In this document: piece by piece, positions 32,448-43,500 of the stretch | Layout of the letters: each line of letters opens with the position of its first letter | Numbering within the stretch: the first letter of the stretch is position 1 | Assembly (NCBI GenBank): GCA_033558025.1 | Contig: JAUCEF010000013.1 | Location: 3,651,001-3,715,000, forward strand | Length of the DNA stretch: 64,000 bases | Direction of reading: 5' to 3' | Source of the DNA: Phytophthora sp. 'mugwort' | Lineage: Eukaryota > Oomycota > Peronosporomycetes > Peronosporales > Peronosporaceae | Program-made: the position numbers and the translations under genes | The notes under the pieces: generated by a model | Database searches by the model: none | Seen by the model: the letters and a program-made list of their open reading frames with translations, nothing else | What the model was told of the DNA's origin: nothing

Positions 32448-32800
32448 CTAGGCAGCGAAACATTTTGCATGACAGGCGCCACGATCCAGAACCCAGCCAT
32501 CGTTCGCGGTTCTCAGCATATCAGCAATCATCACGCGCAGCGTGTCGATAGTGGTGGTGAACGGATTGATGTCATCCTGTAAGCGATGCGGATCCAGGCT
32601 TTCCATATATACCTCACGGAATATGGGTTGATCATTGTGGTCCTCAATCTCTTCAAGCACACGATTACACATCGCAGCAGTGGTACCAATACCCCGCACC
32701 ACCTAGCCTTCGTTCGTGGACGCAACGATATATCCATGGGAAAGCCGATTCATACTAGCGACAATGATACCAGTATCCCAAAAATACAACCTCGCAAGTA
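32448..32800 (-). pseudogene. Unrecognised reading frame with one stop
   Basis: One minus-strand frame stays open for about 115 codons except for a single TAG near 32,705. Readable parts include FWDTGIIVASMNRLSHG, then CNRVLEEIEDHNDQPIFREV and TTIDTLRVMIADMLRTANDG. The composition is protein-like (balanced, helical). I do not recognise it. It sits directly outside the truncated 5' LTR and may be the end of a captured or older gene. Confidence 0.35.
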
Positions 32801-32849
32801 ATAGCACCAATCAGCGGTGTCGACCGTAACTGTCGCAACGGGTAGCACT

Positions 32850-33185
32850 AGCGGAGCGAGCTCCTGCTAGCGATTGGCAGCGCAGGGCTTCAGGAAGCGG
32901 TGGCGCGAAGCAGCTGCCAGCGGCGTTGAGCTGCGAAAACGGATGGCGCACAACAGGCAGCTGCAGAAAGCGGTGGCCCTCAGCAGGCATCGGCGTGCAA
33001 AGCAGGTAGCGGGGGCACACAGCGGGCAGCGGACAACAGCAGGAAGCAACGGAGAGCAGCGACCAGTGCGGGCGCATTGCTGGAAGCAGACAGCAGCAGG
33101 AAGGGGCGATCACAGCTGGCAGCGGAGGCGCAGAGCAGCAGGAAGCAGGAAGCGACCGTGCAAGTCAGGCAGCGGACGTGCGGGA
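32850..33185 (+). repeat. Low-complexity GCAGC/GGAAGC repeat tract
   Basis: About 330 bases made of variants of GCAGCGG, CAGCAGGAAGC and GCGGTGGC on the plus strand. Frames on both strands read through it only because of its composition; no gene is proposed. Confidence 0.7.
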
Positions 33186-33189
33186 TAGC

Positions 33190-33740
33190 GTACAAACGAA
33201 GAGTGCGGGAGGGGCGTTGCTGCTTGACTTGGGATTTGGCACATTTTACTTGGCCATTAATTTGAATCACGTTCTGACCACAATGTGGATTTAACCCACG
33301 GCTATCTGTGCAATTGCCAATTTTTGTATGTGCTTTTCTCCTTTCCTGCTTGACACCGCAGATACTCGATATCTATATCATCACGACTCCGACCGTCGGA
33401 CTAGCATCCGACCATATCGCAGAATTTTGTATCGCACCAAGTTGCGGAGGCTTTCGTAAAATGACATACAGCCCGTAAAAAATCCCCTCGCAAATGACTG
33501 GCTCATTGATAGGTGGCAGGCGTAATTACATCTTGCAATGAGTGGCACACGTGCAATTTTCACTGCGCCATTTTGCCTGCGACCTCAGTGATCGATTGAC
33601 CACCTGGCCTGATGAATTGAGGGGTTGTACCCATGGCACTTCTAAGAGGGTTGTCGCTTCCACAAAGAACCGTGGTCGTTAATTCCCCGTCGATCCTCCA
33701 GCTGAGTATCCCTTGCGATCCCTTGCGATGTTGTTGTCTA
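33190..33740. other. No gene recognised
   Basis: No coding sequence seen. The right end runs into a C12 homopolymer (33,741-33,752) that directly precedes the tRNA-like sequence. Confidence 0.35.
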
Positions 33741-33751
33741 CCCCCCCCCCC

Positions 33752-33815
33752 CTCGATGTAGCTCAATGGAAGAGCTCCCGAAAGGGAAGGAGGTGGTTCG
33801 ATTCCACCCACTGGT
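33752..33815 (+). ncRNA. tRNA-like sequence beside Crypton 1
   Basis: Folds as a shortened tRNA. D-arm: 4 of 4 pairs, GCTC (33,761-33,764) with GAGC (33,772-33,775), loop AATGGAA. Central arm: TCCC-GAAA-GGGA (33,776-33,787), a four-base loop instead of a seven-base anticodon loop. T-arm: GGTGG-TTCGATT-CCACC (33,792-33,808), perfect. Acceptor pairing (33,752-33,758 with 33,809-33,815) is weak: three Watson-Crick and two wobble pairs. Pol III-type A box (TAGCTCAATGG) and B box (GGTTCGATTCC) are intact. It has no anticodon and so is not a decoding tRNA. The Crypton stop lies about 100 bp to the right, on the opposite strand. Confidence 0.55.
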
Positions 33816-33913
33816 AAATTTCTCTATACTCTATTGACTGTGGCAGACCTCCAAGCGAGCGACATCTACGGAAGCACCGACCACAAGGATACGGGTGAAT
33901 ACGGCGTGTTGTA

Positions 33914-35945
33914 TTACAGAAGCGGCCTGAGTGTGCCTTGTTGATGAAGTAGCGCAGGGTCTACAACTTTACCGATTGCAAGACGTTGGTGGTACGCGCT
34001 GATGAGGTCATTGACGCTTCCCTCGCGATGCAGATGACGAAGCTCCTTGAGCACAGCATTAGATCCCGTTGACGGTACGTTTCGCGCGCGGAGGTACGCC
34101 ACGACTTTGCTTGATGCTATCCTCCAAGCTGGCGGACATTATCCTTGTAGCTCGGTGACAACTCGTCCAGCGCGTATCCGTCTTCAATGAAGAGCTTCAT
34201 GAAGGCCACGAGGTGCTTGGCGTCCGACTTCTTGTGCTTGTTAGTACTCAGCCATCCACGCGGAACTGCCGTGTATTACGCAAACCAGGTGTCGACGAGA
34301 GGTATCGTCTTCGATCTACGTCGGCGCTTCACTGGTACGTTTCCATCTTCATCTCTTGGTCGCTTTGCCTGCTCGCCGCGGTGTCCTGATGTGTTCTCTC
34401 CAGTGTTGATGCTTGTAGCTTCTAGCAAGTTGACCCGAGCCTCGAGGCGACAGTTGGCCGCAATTAACCTTTCTATCAATGCAGTCTGATGATCGAACGC
34501 AACCTTGGCCTTCATGTTTCCTTCCGTCAAGTCGTCCGCGGTGGTGTGAGCGGGATTAGCAGACCTCGTGAGTTGCAGTGACCAAGCCAGCAGGTTCGAC
34601 GTGGTCACACCAGAGGCCTCGACGCAGCGCTGGATCGTTGTCATCGCTGGCCCCTGCGCGTTGGTCTTCAGCAGTGATGGGTAGTGGAGGATGATGGTTG
34701 CTGTCAGCATGTCTTTCACAGCAGCGCAAACGCTGAAGGCCTTGTTACTCAGCGCATGACTCGCGTTGAAGAGCTTGTGGCTAACCTCCCTAATCTGCTC
34801 TTGTGTTGCCGAGTCGAAGACTTCCAGCGATGGAAGAACAGAGGCTTGCTTTGGCGCCATTCCGCTCAGTACTTTCGCGACTTGATGGTCTTCTTTCGGA
34901 GTATTGAAGACGTAGGCGAAGGCTTTGTTCGTCGTGGTCAAGTTCCAGGCTCCGCGATCGAAGATCCACTGCGCCGTCAGCTCTGAGCACGCGTTGGCAT
35001 GCTGGGCACCGCCGCGTCGAAACGAATGAGAGGTTAGCGGCTCTTCGACTCCAGCGGGTCCAGCGACACGATCGAGCAAGCAGTTGACAAGAGCGTGAAT
35101 ACCAATCGTCGGCGACGTGTGGACTGTGCTGCTTCTCGTCGATGCCTGAGAAGAACCCAGGGTGCCGGTTTCCTCAAGCAGGTCCAGCAACGGGATGGAG
35201 TCGGTCAGCTCAACGGGAACGTTTTTCGACTGCACTGGTAAGTGGTTGAGGAGCGTTGCGCACGGCGACGCCTGGGTGATCAAAGCCAGCGCGAGCGCCA
35301 GCAGCGGACAAGTCGCGAAGTCAGCATCGGGGGAGAGCGACAGTGCCTGCTCGTCGGACGTCTTCATGCGGATGAATCGGATGAAGAACACGCCGCCAGC
35401 ACCTATGGAGAGCTGCTGCTTCCGAACGAAAGTCAGGTCCGAAGCGCGGCCAAAGAGGTACCACAAGAGGCATAACAGAGCTACATCTTGGTAGTCTGAC
35501 GCACAGCTAGCCGTTGAATACAGATACCTTGTCATCTCTTGAGATCTTCCTTTGTGCATGCAACCGCCTTTTTGACAAATTCACCACTTTCGCGCTTGAT
35601 GCAGTGCTGCTCAAGTGTGCGCCCCATGCTCAGCAGCTGCCGTGCTACAGTGCCGCCTTGAGCAGGATACTCGTCCAGGAGCCAGCACTTCACCTGGCGG
35701 AAATATTGAGCGACGGAGTGGCGCGACAGGTGCTGCCCCCGTGCTCCTGAGTGAAATGCCAGGTACACGCCAAACTTGTCCATTAGCGTCACTAGAATAC
35801 CGCCTGCGCGGCTTGGGTCCGCGACGACCAAAGCCCTAACATGACCCATGCTCGTGATCTTGGCGGAGAGGAAGCGCTCGAACGCCTTCATGGCCATCGC
35901 TCGCGCGCGCTTGGTGTTGGCAGGCTTCAAGTCGTTCAGGCTCAT
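33914..35945 (-). pseudogene. Crypton 1: tyrosine recombinase element gene
   Basis: Crypton-type DNA transposon gene encoding a tyrosine recombinase. It starts at ATG 35,945 (MSLNDLKPANTKRARAM), with an N-terminal SAM-like domain (AFHSGARGQHLSRHSVAQYF). One frame change near 35,545 leads to a long frame (34,276-35,559) with the catalytic region: the first Arg in LLWYLFGRASDL, the H-x-x-R box TSHSFRRGGAQ, and the Tyr nucleophile in NKAFAYVFNT. A GCR1-like DNA-binding tail follows: KRRRRSK, then, after an in-frame TAA at 34,276-34,278, HKKSDAKHLVAFMKLFI and, after one more frame change, RARNVPSTGSNAVLKELRHL to the end. One shift, one stop and one C-terminal shift are the only damage I can see, so it is a young corpse. 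Confidence 0.85.
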
Positions 35946-36290
35946 CGTTATTGGTCGGAGAAGCGGCAAATACGCGAGTGATATGTGGCACACCACACGT
36001 TTGTAGCACGATACACATATCTGGGCATCAGCTCCGACCAGATACGTCGGAATCGCTCTGCTTCCGACTGCAACCTCTATTCGCGTTCTTTTTTTATTGG
36101 ATGAAACTGAAATTTTTAAGCGATTTGACTCGCCAAAAACTTTGAAGCTAGTTTTCATTGGCTAAAATGAATCGGAGAATAATCGCATTGGCTAATATGC
36201 ACTATACTAGGATCAAGTTTGGTCGGAGAGATAATGTTATTCATCCATACCATAAAATCTCCGGCCGGAGGACCTCTCCGACCTGTACCC
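35946..36290 (-). promoter_or_regulatory. 5' leader of Crypton 1 with GGTCGGA palindromes
   Basis: GGTCGGA / TCCGACC words occur at 35,953, 36,032, 36,221 and 36,277, in alternating orientation; the pair 36,221-36,230 and 36,274-36,283 is an exact 10-base inverted repeat. AGCCAAT boxes (minus strand) occur near 36,160 and 36,190. Homologous leader sequence, including the phrase GATACGTCGGAAT, is found upstream of Crypton 2, which shows this is element DNA rather than host flank. Likely promoter and perhaps recombinase binding sites. Confidence 0.5.
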
Positions 36291-36740
36291 ATAAAATGAA
36301 AATGGCACGTTGTGTTGTTACACACTAAACAGACTTAGACGGTATTTTACTGTACAAGGGCTAGGTGAATTAGACCGGATAGGCTGCGTGGGTCTAACAA
36401 GCTTGTTCATAGGCGCATGAAAACGGCCTGAAATGGCCTGTGGGCTGAGAAATCAGCCTTTTCTATTTTCACACAAATTTGGCGCTAAAGCCATGTGCTC
36501 CCCAGCCGTCAAATTCAACAATGAGGGCCGATCCTCGGTCGGGGGCCATTATTGAGGTAAACTCGGCCACGTGTCCTCCATCCCATTGGACAAATTATCT
36601 GCCAATAGAAGCATGCCACACATAGAGTCTATAAACACGCGGTCAGTTAGTGGCTATCGTGCTGAGTCGTTGCCGACAGCTTTGCTTCGCCCTCACTCTT
36701 CTTTTTTTAAGCCCAAGTGCCCAAGTCGCCTACCCTCTCA
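36291..36740. other. No gene recognised
   Basis: Between the two Cryptons. No gene seen. Confidence 0.35.
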
Positions 36741-36800
36741 GGCCGTACAGGCCTCACGGCCCATACAGACCTCGCAGCCCGTACAAGCCTCGCAGCCGTC
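36741..36800 (+). repeat. Tandem repeat, about 18-bp unit
   Basis: Three to four head-to-tail units of the form GCCCGTACAGGCCTCGCA with small variation. It ends 43 bases before the second tRNA-like sequence. Confidence 0.8.
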
Positions 36801-36843
36801 CGGCTCGTCCAGAGGTTGCCTCCCGCCTCCGCCACCACCCACC

Positions 36844-36911
36844 GGCGACGAAGCTCATCGGAAAAGCGCAGGGCTTGCCCTGAGGTTGCTGGTTCGACTC
36901 CAGCCGTCGCC
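36844..36911 (+). ncRNA. tRNA-like sequence beside Crypton 2
   Basis: Near-perfect tRNA architecture except for the anticodon arm. Acceptor GGCGACG (36,844-36,850) pairs 7 of 7 with CGTCGCC (36,905-36,911). D-arm GCTC/AAGC pairs 3 of 4, loop ATCGGAA with the usual GG. T-arm GCTGG-TTCGACT-CCAGC (36,888-36,904) pairs 5 of 5 with a canonical T-loop and an intact B box. The central arm CAGGG-CTTG-CCCTG (36,869-36,882) has five perfect pairs but only a four-base loop, three bases short of a tRNA. Variable region is AGGTT. Total 68 nt. It lies 127 bp beyond the stop of Crypton 2, on the opposite strand. No T-run terminator follows closely. Confidence 0.65.
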
Positions 36912-37038
36912 ATGACTTACTCTGTATCTTGTATTCGTTGTGGATGGCTGACGTTGTGCTAGTCATGTAATATATGCTATCTTTGCCACCTTATGCTGCT
37001 GCTAGCTATTGCTATGCTTCTTGTGTGGGTTATGTTGT

Positions 37039-39013
37039 CTAGATTGCTGTTGCTAGGGCGTCTTGGAGGTCCGGGTCTTGAATGGCAGAAGCTCGGCGAA
37101 GCTGTAGGTGGCGTGCAATCATGTCGTTGAGTTCACCCTTCCTGTATAGCTCGTGTAGGTACTTGCGGATAGCTGTGGAGCCGCGCGACTTGATCTTGCG
37201 GGCGTTGAGGAAGGCCAATACGGCAGCCTCCGCCTTCTTCCCGAGCGTGAAGACGTGGTCGCGGTAGCCCTCGGTGCTTGGGTCCAGCATCAAGTCGTTG
37301 GCGACGAAGAGCTTCATCAAGGCCACGAGCTGCTTCGCTTTCGAGCGCTGCCGCTTCAGCGCATCCGCCATCCAGTGCGGTTCCTGCGCGAACCACGTCG
37401 CGTGAAGGTAAGTCACCGATGTCCATCGGCGCTTGGAGTTCTCTTGGTCTTGGCTTGGTTCTAGCTGACGCTTGTTGCTCTTGTCTTGTGCTGAGGCTCC
37501 GTCCATTTCAGCTTGTCGAAACACTCATCTTGGCGCTTGATGTGCGCCATTAAATGGTTAATCACACTGCTTTGATGGTCGATGATCTTGCTCTGGCTGG
37601 TTTGTTCCTTGTGTGTGTCGGCTGCTTGTTCTTGGCTTGGCTTGGTGCTTCCACAGGTGGCGAGGTGTGAGGACCATGCGAGTAGTTCAGCGACTGACGC
37701 GCCGCCATTCACTGCTGCCGTCACCAGGCGTCTAACGGCAAGCGCATCAACATCAAGCCTTTTCATCAGGGGGTAGTGCAAGACGAGGTAAGCTGTAAGC
37801 ACATCGACAACTTTCTGACTCACGTTGTACTTGGAGCTCTCCATTTTGTAGCAGGTCGTGACCAGCGAGCGCTGGACAGATGCAATCTTTGCTTGTGTCT
37901 CTGTGTCGAACGGCTCTACGCGAGCCTTGGTGGCGTATCCGCTGAGTGCTTTGCTAACCATGTGATCTTCTCTGCTTGTGTTGAAGATATAGTTGAATCC
38001 CTTGTTTGTTGTAGTCATGTTCCAGGCACCACGGTCGAAGATCCAGCGTTCTGTGAGGCCATCACACGCGTTCATGTGCTGGGCGCCGCCGCGCGAAACG
38101 TGTGCGACGTCAGCGGTGCTAAGACTCCAGCAGGACGCGCGACTCGGTCGAGAAGCCGGTTGACGTGGGAGTAGATGGTCGGGACAACAGCGTCGGGCTT
38201 GGAAGCGACAGCGGCAGGTGGACCGGCGGCGGCAAGGACAGCAAACTCGTCAGGGTGGGTCAACACCTCCACCAAAAGCGTCGCCGGCGACAGCGTGACG
38301 GCGTCTTCCACCGGGATCTCGGGCAAATTGTCCAACACGGCGACGGACGGAGCCGACTGCGTGATGAGCGCCACTGCGATCGCGTGCAGCGGGCAGGATA
38401 TGAAGTCGGCGTCCGGGGACAGCGACAACCTTGTTCATCCGACGTCTCACGCGGATGAAGCGCACGTAGAATACCCGGCTGCGTCGGCGGAGAGGTTCTG
38501 CTTGTTTGCGGACGAGCGACAGATTGGAAGCTCGTCCAAACAGGTACCACAACAGACACGGCAACGCCGCGTCTTGGTAATCACTGGAAGAGCGTGCATT
38601 CTTATACAAATACGTCATCATCTTTCTTAAATCGCTTTTTGAGCATGGTGGAGCTTTGTTAACTACCTTTCCATCTCGCTTCATACAGAAGCTCTCGAAC
38701 GTCTTCCCCATGCTAAGCAACTTTGCTTCGATAATGTGTCATTGCGCAGGGAAGAGCTTAAAGAACCACATATTGATTTGTCTGTAGTACTGCATAGAGG
38801 TGTTCCGGGCAAGCGGCTTGCCGTTCTTACTCTCATGAAATGCTAGATACATACCGAACATATTTAATACAGTCACAAAACACTTACCAGTGCCATCCTT
38901 TTTAATGCATTGCTTAACATAGTCAAACTCTACATTTTCTGCCTTTAGAAAGGCTTGATGGCCGTCACCTGAGCTTGCTTGGTGTTACCAGGCTTGAGCT
39001 CACTCAAGCCCAT
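37039..39013 (-). pseudogene. Crypton 2: tyrosine recombinase element gene
   Basis: Related to Crypton 1 but distinct. Start at ATG 39,013 (MGLSELKPGNTKQAQ). N-terminal domain in 38,750-38,990 (MYLAFHESKNGKPLARNTSM, then NMWFFKLFPAQ followed by a TGA). Then LLSMGKTFESFCMKRDG, LLWYLFGRASNLSLVRK with the first catalytic Arg (about 38,530), a frame change near 38,440, the H-x-x-R box region TSHTFR split by another frame change near 38,080, GGAQHMNAC, and the Tyr in NKGFNYIFNTS. The C-terminal DNA-binding tail (37,039-37,524: SKRRWTSVTYLHATWF, KLFVANDLMLD, YRDHVFTLGKKAE) is intact in one frame and corresponds to the tail interrupted in copy 1. At least four disabling changes; inactive. Confidence 0.85.
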
Positions 39014-39300
39014 CCTGGTCGGAGGGGTCGGATAGAATGCAAATATGCAAATGATATGCTCGTCACTGCAGCAATGTATGAAGACACACATATTTTTCGT
39101 GTCCCTCCGACCCGATACGTCGGAATGGCTGGCTTAGAGGACCTATCTAATCTGCCACATTCTGATTGGCTGATATTAACTGATAGAAGAATTTTGATTG
39201 GGTCAAATTAAAAACAAATCGTTTATTGGTCGTTATTAAGCCTCCATGCCCTATACAAAAGATAAGTATGGTCGGATAAGTCGTCATATTCGTTCATTGG
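39014..39300 (-). promoter_or_regulatory. 5' leader of Crypton 2 with GGTCGGA palindromes
   Basis: GGTCGGA words at 39,017 and 39,026, the inverse CTCCGACCC at 39,105-39,113 followed by GATACGTCGGAAT, and GGTCGGA again at 39,270. Order and spacing parallel the Crypton 1 leader. The right end of the element probably lies near 39,300. Confidence 0.5.
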
Positions 39301-40568
39301 ATAGCAGCTGGTAGGTGGCACGCTACAAACAACTACAGTACTGTAAACTGTATGCATACATCCCAACCAACAGGAATAGTATTTGTGAATCCATTGTTGA
39401 AAACAAATCCTGGTACTCTAATAAAAATATTAGTAATACATGTACTAGTCTTTATAAATGTATTAATATACAGGTTATTATAAAGTACTAAAATAATATT
39501 AGGAAATCATACCGGTATAGATAATCTCTGGATAGATTGGATTCAAAGGATATCAATTAATGCATATGTTATATGCGCTCTCTTGCACAAGTTGAGCCAA
39601 TAGTGGGGATCTGCCAACCGCAGCACCTCGACAAGCTGAAGTACATGTATCCTGTTGTGTAGCCAAGGCCACAATACAACTGCTTCGTTGCAAACACGTT
39701 ATAGACCGGCACTCGATTGCGCTGGCAACGAAAGGGAACTCCTGTCGGCCAGCCACATAACAGGATGGCCATCGAGTCCGGTGAGCGTGGTGACTGTTGG
39801 TTTTAGGCGGCAGTGTCATCCCGCGTAACTGCTGCTACAGTAGCTATTAGCCGGCGTGTTCATGTTGTCGCTGCGCTCTCACATCGGTCAGGCGATCGAC
39901 GCGTTGCCGCTCGTCGCTTGTTGAAGCGGTCGCCGAAGACAGGCCCACGGGCATCGGCCAGGCAGGCACGAGTCGTTGCCAACGCAACAAGCGTGGACCT
40001 GAGCGTTCTGATACCAGCGCCACCACCGCAGAATCAGTCGAAGCTTACAGTGCTGAACTCGGTCCGCCGTCTTTTCTGCGTAAAGTCATCTGGCTATACC
40101 CACACTCCAAACCACTGCAGAAACCGACTCGATTATGTGTTCTCACAGGCTTTTTGCCGCATCATCATATCGTGTCGGTGGAGGAAATCGTCGTTTGCAG
40201 GTTTTCCGCGCATAATCCCCACGCAGAGTCTAACAGACAACCCACCAAGGCAAGCGACCGCTTAGCGTCCGAGTCCGCGCTCCCTGCTCCCCTGCGCTCG
40301 TGTCCCCGTGCCTCTGCGGCCCGCACTATTCATAGGGCGAGACAGTTAGGACCCCGCTACCCGCTTCTTACGTGCGAACAAGCGGGCGGAACCGTCCTAT
40401 ACGAGAGGTAACTAGCCGCAAATCCTAATGGTGACATGTGTTCTGTCATTTGCTCACTCTCTTCCGCGGTTTACGCAGCTCCCAGCGCCTGCAACGGCAT
40501 TCAGGGAGTGAAAGGACCTCTCCCAGGCCTAATCCGACACTGTGGCGTCCTTCCAGCGCCTACATGGT
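39301..40568. other. Intergenic and 5' region of the PLD gene
   Basis: 39,301-39,560 is AT-rich flank. From about 39,800 onward the sequence is GC-richer and has open frames without recognisable content (39,813-40,265), probably promoter and 5' leader of the PLD gene. A GT-AG pair (donor near 40,408, acceptor TACGCAG near 40,479) could be a 5' UTR intron. Confidence 0.35.
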
Positions 40569-43500
40569 ATGCCTGGACCCGACGACGACGCAACTGAACA
40601 GACCGCAGCCGCTAAGACCAACAGCAGCGACTACGGCCTCAAGGCGACGCCAAGCTTCACTACCTCGGGACTAGGCAGTGTCGCGAGTGTAAGCAGCTAT
40701 CGATCCAGCTCTTTGGACGCCGAAGAAGTGGACGTCGACGACTTAGAGTGCGCCGACAGCGACATCCTCGAAGACCCGGACGACATGGAGATGACCATCA
40801 TGAACGACGACGACGCCAACCTGAGCGAGGAGGAGGAGGAGGTTATGGAGCACTCCATTGACTTTTCGGTGAATAGGGCCACCGTCACACGAGCAGGCGT
40901 CATCCCTTGCTGTGTCTTTGTGGGGCGAGTACGCTGGGGTACCACAGACTGGGAGATCTACTTCGGACAGAAGCAGCTGCTGCGCCTGCATTTCAACCTG
41001 CATATTTACTACTTGCTGAACAGGCATAAATTCCTACGTGGAGTGCGTCTACCATGGACGATCTGGCGCGAAAAGCGCGCCGAAAAACGAGTAGCAGATG
41101 TGTACGTGGTACAGGATTACATCAGGGAACTGCTCAAAGACAGGGATTTACGGAACTCCGAGCCGCTACTGTCGTTCCTGGAGGTGAGCCCGTCGCGTGC
41201 CATGTTGCGACTGGGACCCTCGCTCAAGGAGGGATATGTGCACATGCGCATCAATGGACCGTTCCAGCTACCGCTGTACACTTGCTTCAACCGTACCATC
41301 GAGGCGCTGTATCGACATCTGTATCGCGCGTGGATGCGCATTGCGTTCGTGTCGGCTATCGTGGGTTTTATTTTCCCAATCTGTCTTGTGATTGTGACGA
41401 GTCTTCCGACATTCTTTTCGCCACAAAAGGAGCTGGTGAACTCGGATTCAGGCACGAAGGAGGTGTCGACGAAGCTTAATACGGCTGGTGTGTTCATGGG
41501 TCTAGCTGTTTTGGCGGGTATCATTTTCTTTGCTGGATTCGTCTACAAGTTTTTCCAGCATCGACTTGGTGTCATTCGGCGATGGGTTGTGCTAAAACCT
41601 TCGTGCTTTGCGGCATACCGAAATCGAAACGATCGTGAGCCTAGCGAGGTTTTTCTGTTTGACAAGAACTTTACAGCAAGGAAAGGAAGCTACAGACAAG
41701 GGGTCAGCTGGATGCCGAGTGGGTTGGTCGTGGGTAGTAAAGCTGGTGATATCGAGATCGATACGGGACACTACTACACTCGTCTAACAGCATTCATCGC
41801 TCTGATGGGAGTTTGCTACGGCATCATGCGTCTCTCCAGCAGCATCTACGAGTTCGAAGACCTTACACTGAACAAGAATTGGGGTCTGCCAATTGCAAAT
41901 GCCACAGGATACGAGAATTGGACTCAGAGCAGCGACATCGAATATTGCGGCTACTATTTTACCATACCTGAAGGCGTCACAGTATACGTCGAGAGCAAAG
42001 ATGATAGCGCAGTGATCTCGCAGCTCCAGATGCCATCCTCAAACTCCATGACGGCAAACCTCGGATATTTCTGGCAAAGCGACAGCATGGGCTACAGTCT
42101 GAACGTGATCACAAATGCGGTCGGAGCAGGGACGATGGTGAGCGTGGTGAAGCCAATTGATGCGAAAAACGATCGATTTTTCGAGTCAGGCACGAATTAT
42201 TCGCTACCAAGTGTCGGAAACTTAACGCTGGAAGGTGTGGACACGGACATCAGCGTACAGAGCTTCAGCAATGTCGACAGTTTCTGTGCGATCTCTGTGC
42301 GCATCGCCCCTCTCTCGTGGCGGTCATACGTTTACTACGTGCTCTTCCTGTTTGCAGGAGGTATCATCGCACCGGTTGTTGGTTTCCTTGCCAATTATTT
42401 CGTTACGTATCTTGGAATTTGGCACCCCCATGTGCGTCGAGACCATTGGTTCCGATGTGTGCGTCGTCTCCAGAAGCTGAAGCGACAGGAAACAACCACG
42501 CGATTTAACTCTTTTGCACCACAACACATAAGCTGTATGGACGATGAGGAGAGCGCAGCAATCGCTGCCAAAACAAAGGCGTCGAAGCTACCAATTGGAA
42601 ATCCCACGAGCAGCGCTATCAATCATGTAGTGGATTCAGTGATCAAACTGGACGCGGAAAACACGGTTCGTATGGGCACTGGAAACTTGGCACCTGCTTC
42701 TACTCGAGTTGATAGCAGCACGCAGTCTGAGGACTCGCTCGAGGCCCCAGTGCCACCCCCGAGTGCTGTTAGCTGGCATGTGGATGCAGAAGACACGTAT
42801 GCAGCCATGTACAAGGCCATCTCTAGCGCGAAGTACGAGATTTTAATTGCCGGTTGGTGGGTATGCCCGGATCTGTTTTTGCTCCGTCCAGGTCGAAAGC
42901 TACCCCCACGTGACCCTGACGAGGACCCCAATGGACAACAAGTGAACAAGACGATGCTACGCCAGTTGCTGATGAAGAAAGCAGAGGCCGGTGTCAAAAT
43001 CTACGTGTTGATATATCGTGAAGTGAAACTGGCACTCACGCTGAACAGTGCGTACACTAAACGCAGTCTGATGGTGCATCCCAACATTCGGGTTCTTCGT
43101 GATCCAATTTTCCAGATCCAAAGTCTTGGATTCTGGTCGCATCACGAGAAAATTGTTTGTATCGACCAGTCTCTGGCGTTCGTGGGTGGATTGGACTTGT
43201 GTTTCGGCCGATATGATCACCACGGACACCCGATTAGCGACCCCGGCGACGATCCAATTTGGCGAGGTAAGGACTACTCGAACCCGATCATCAAAGATTT
43301 TGTTCGAGTAAATAAACCGTTCGAGGACCTTATCGATCGATCGACGCAGCCACGTATGCCGTGGCATGACGTCCACTGCAGCGTTTCGGGACCACCTGTG
43401 CAGGATGTGGCGTATCATTTCATCCAGCGATGGAACTTTGTGTGTTCCAAGAATGACTACCAGCTCCGAACAGGTTGGTGTATTTGCTTCCGCTCGCGGA

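Noticed and set aside
33560..33811. Minus-strand frame across the first tRNA-like sequence
   Set aside because: Same reason: it is produced by reverse reading of a tRNA-like sequence and a C run.
36844..36911. Calling this a functional tRNA
   Set aside because: The anticodon arm closes on a four-base loop and cannot present a triplet in the usual way.
36571..36966. Overlapping frames around the second tRNA-like sequence
   Set aside because: They read through the 18-bp tandem repeat and the tRNA-like DNA; similar spurious proteins are typical of tRNA loci.
39813..40265. 150-codon frame before PLD
   Set aside because: Ser/Arg/Ala-biased, no recognised motif, and lies in the probable promoter and leader.
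40542..40568. GTG start 27 bases before my PLD start
   Set aside because: The longer frame begins with GTG, and no ATG precedes it before an in-frame stop; an ATG nine codons later is the first normal start.
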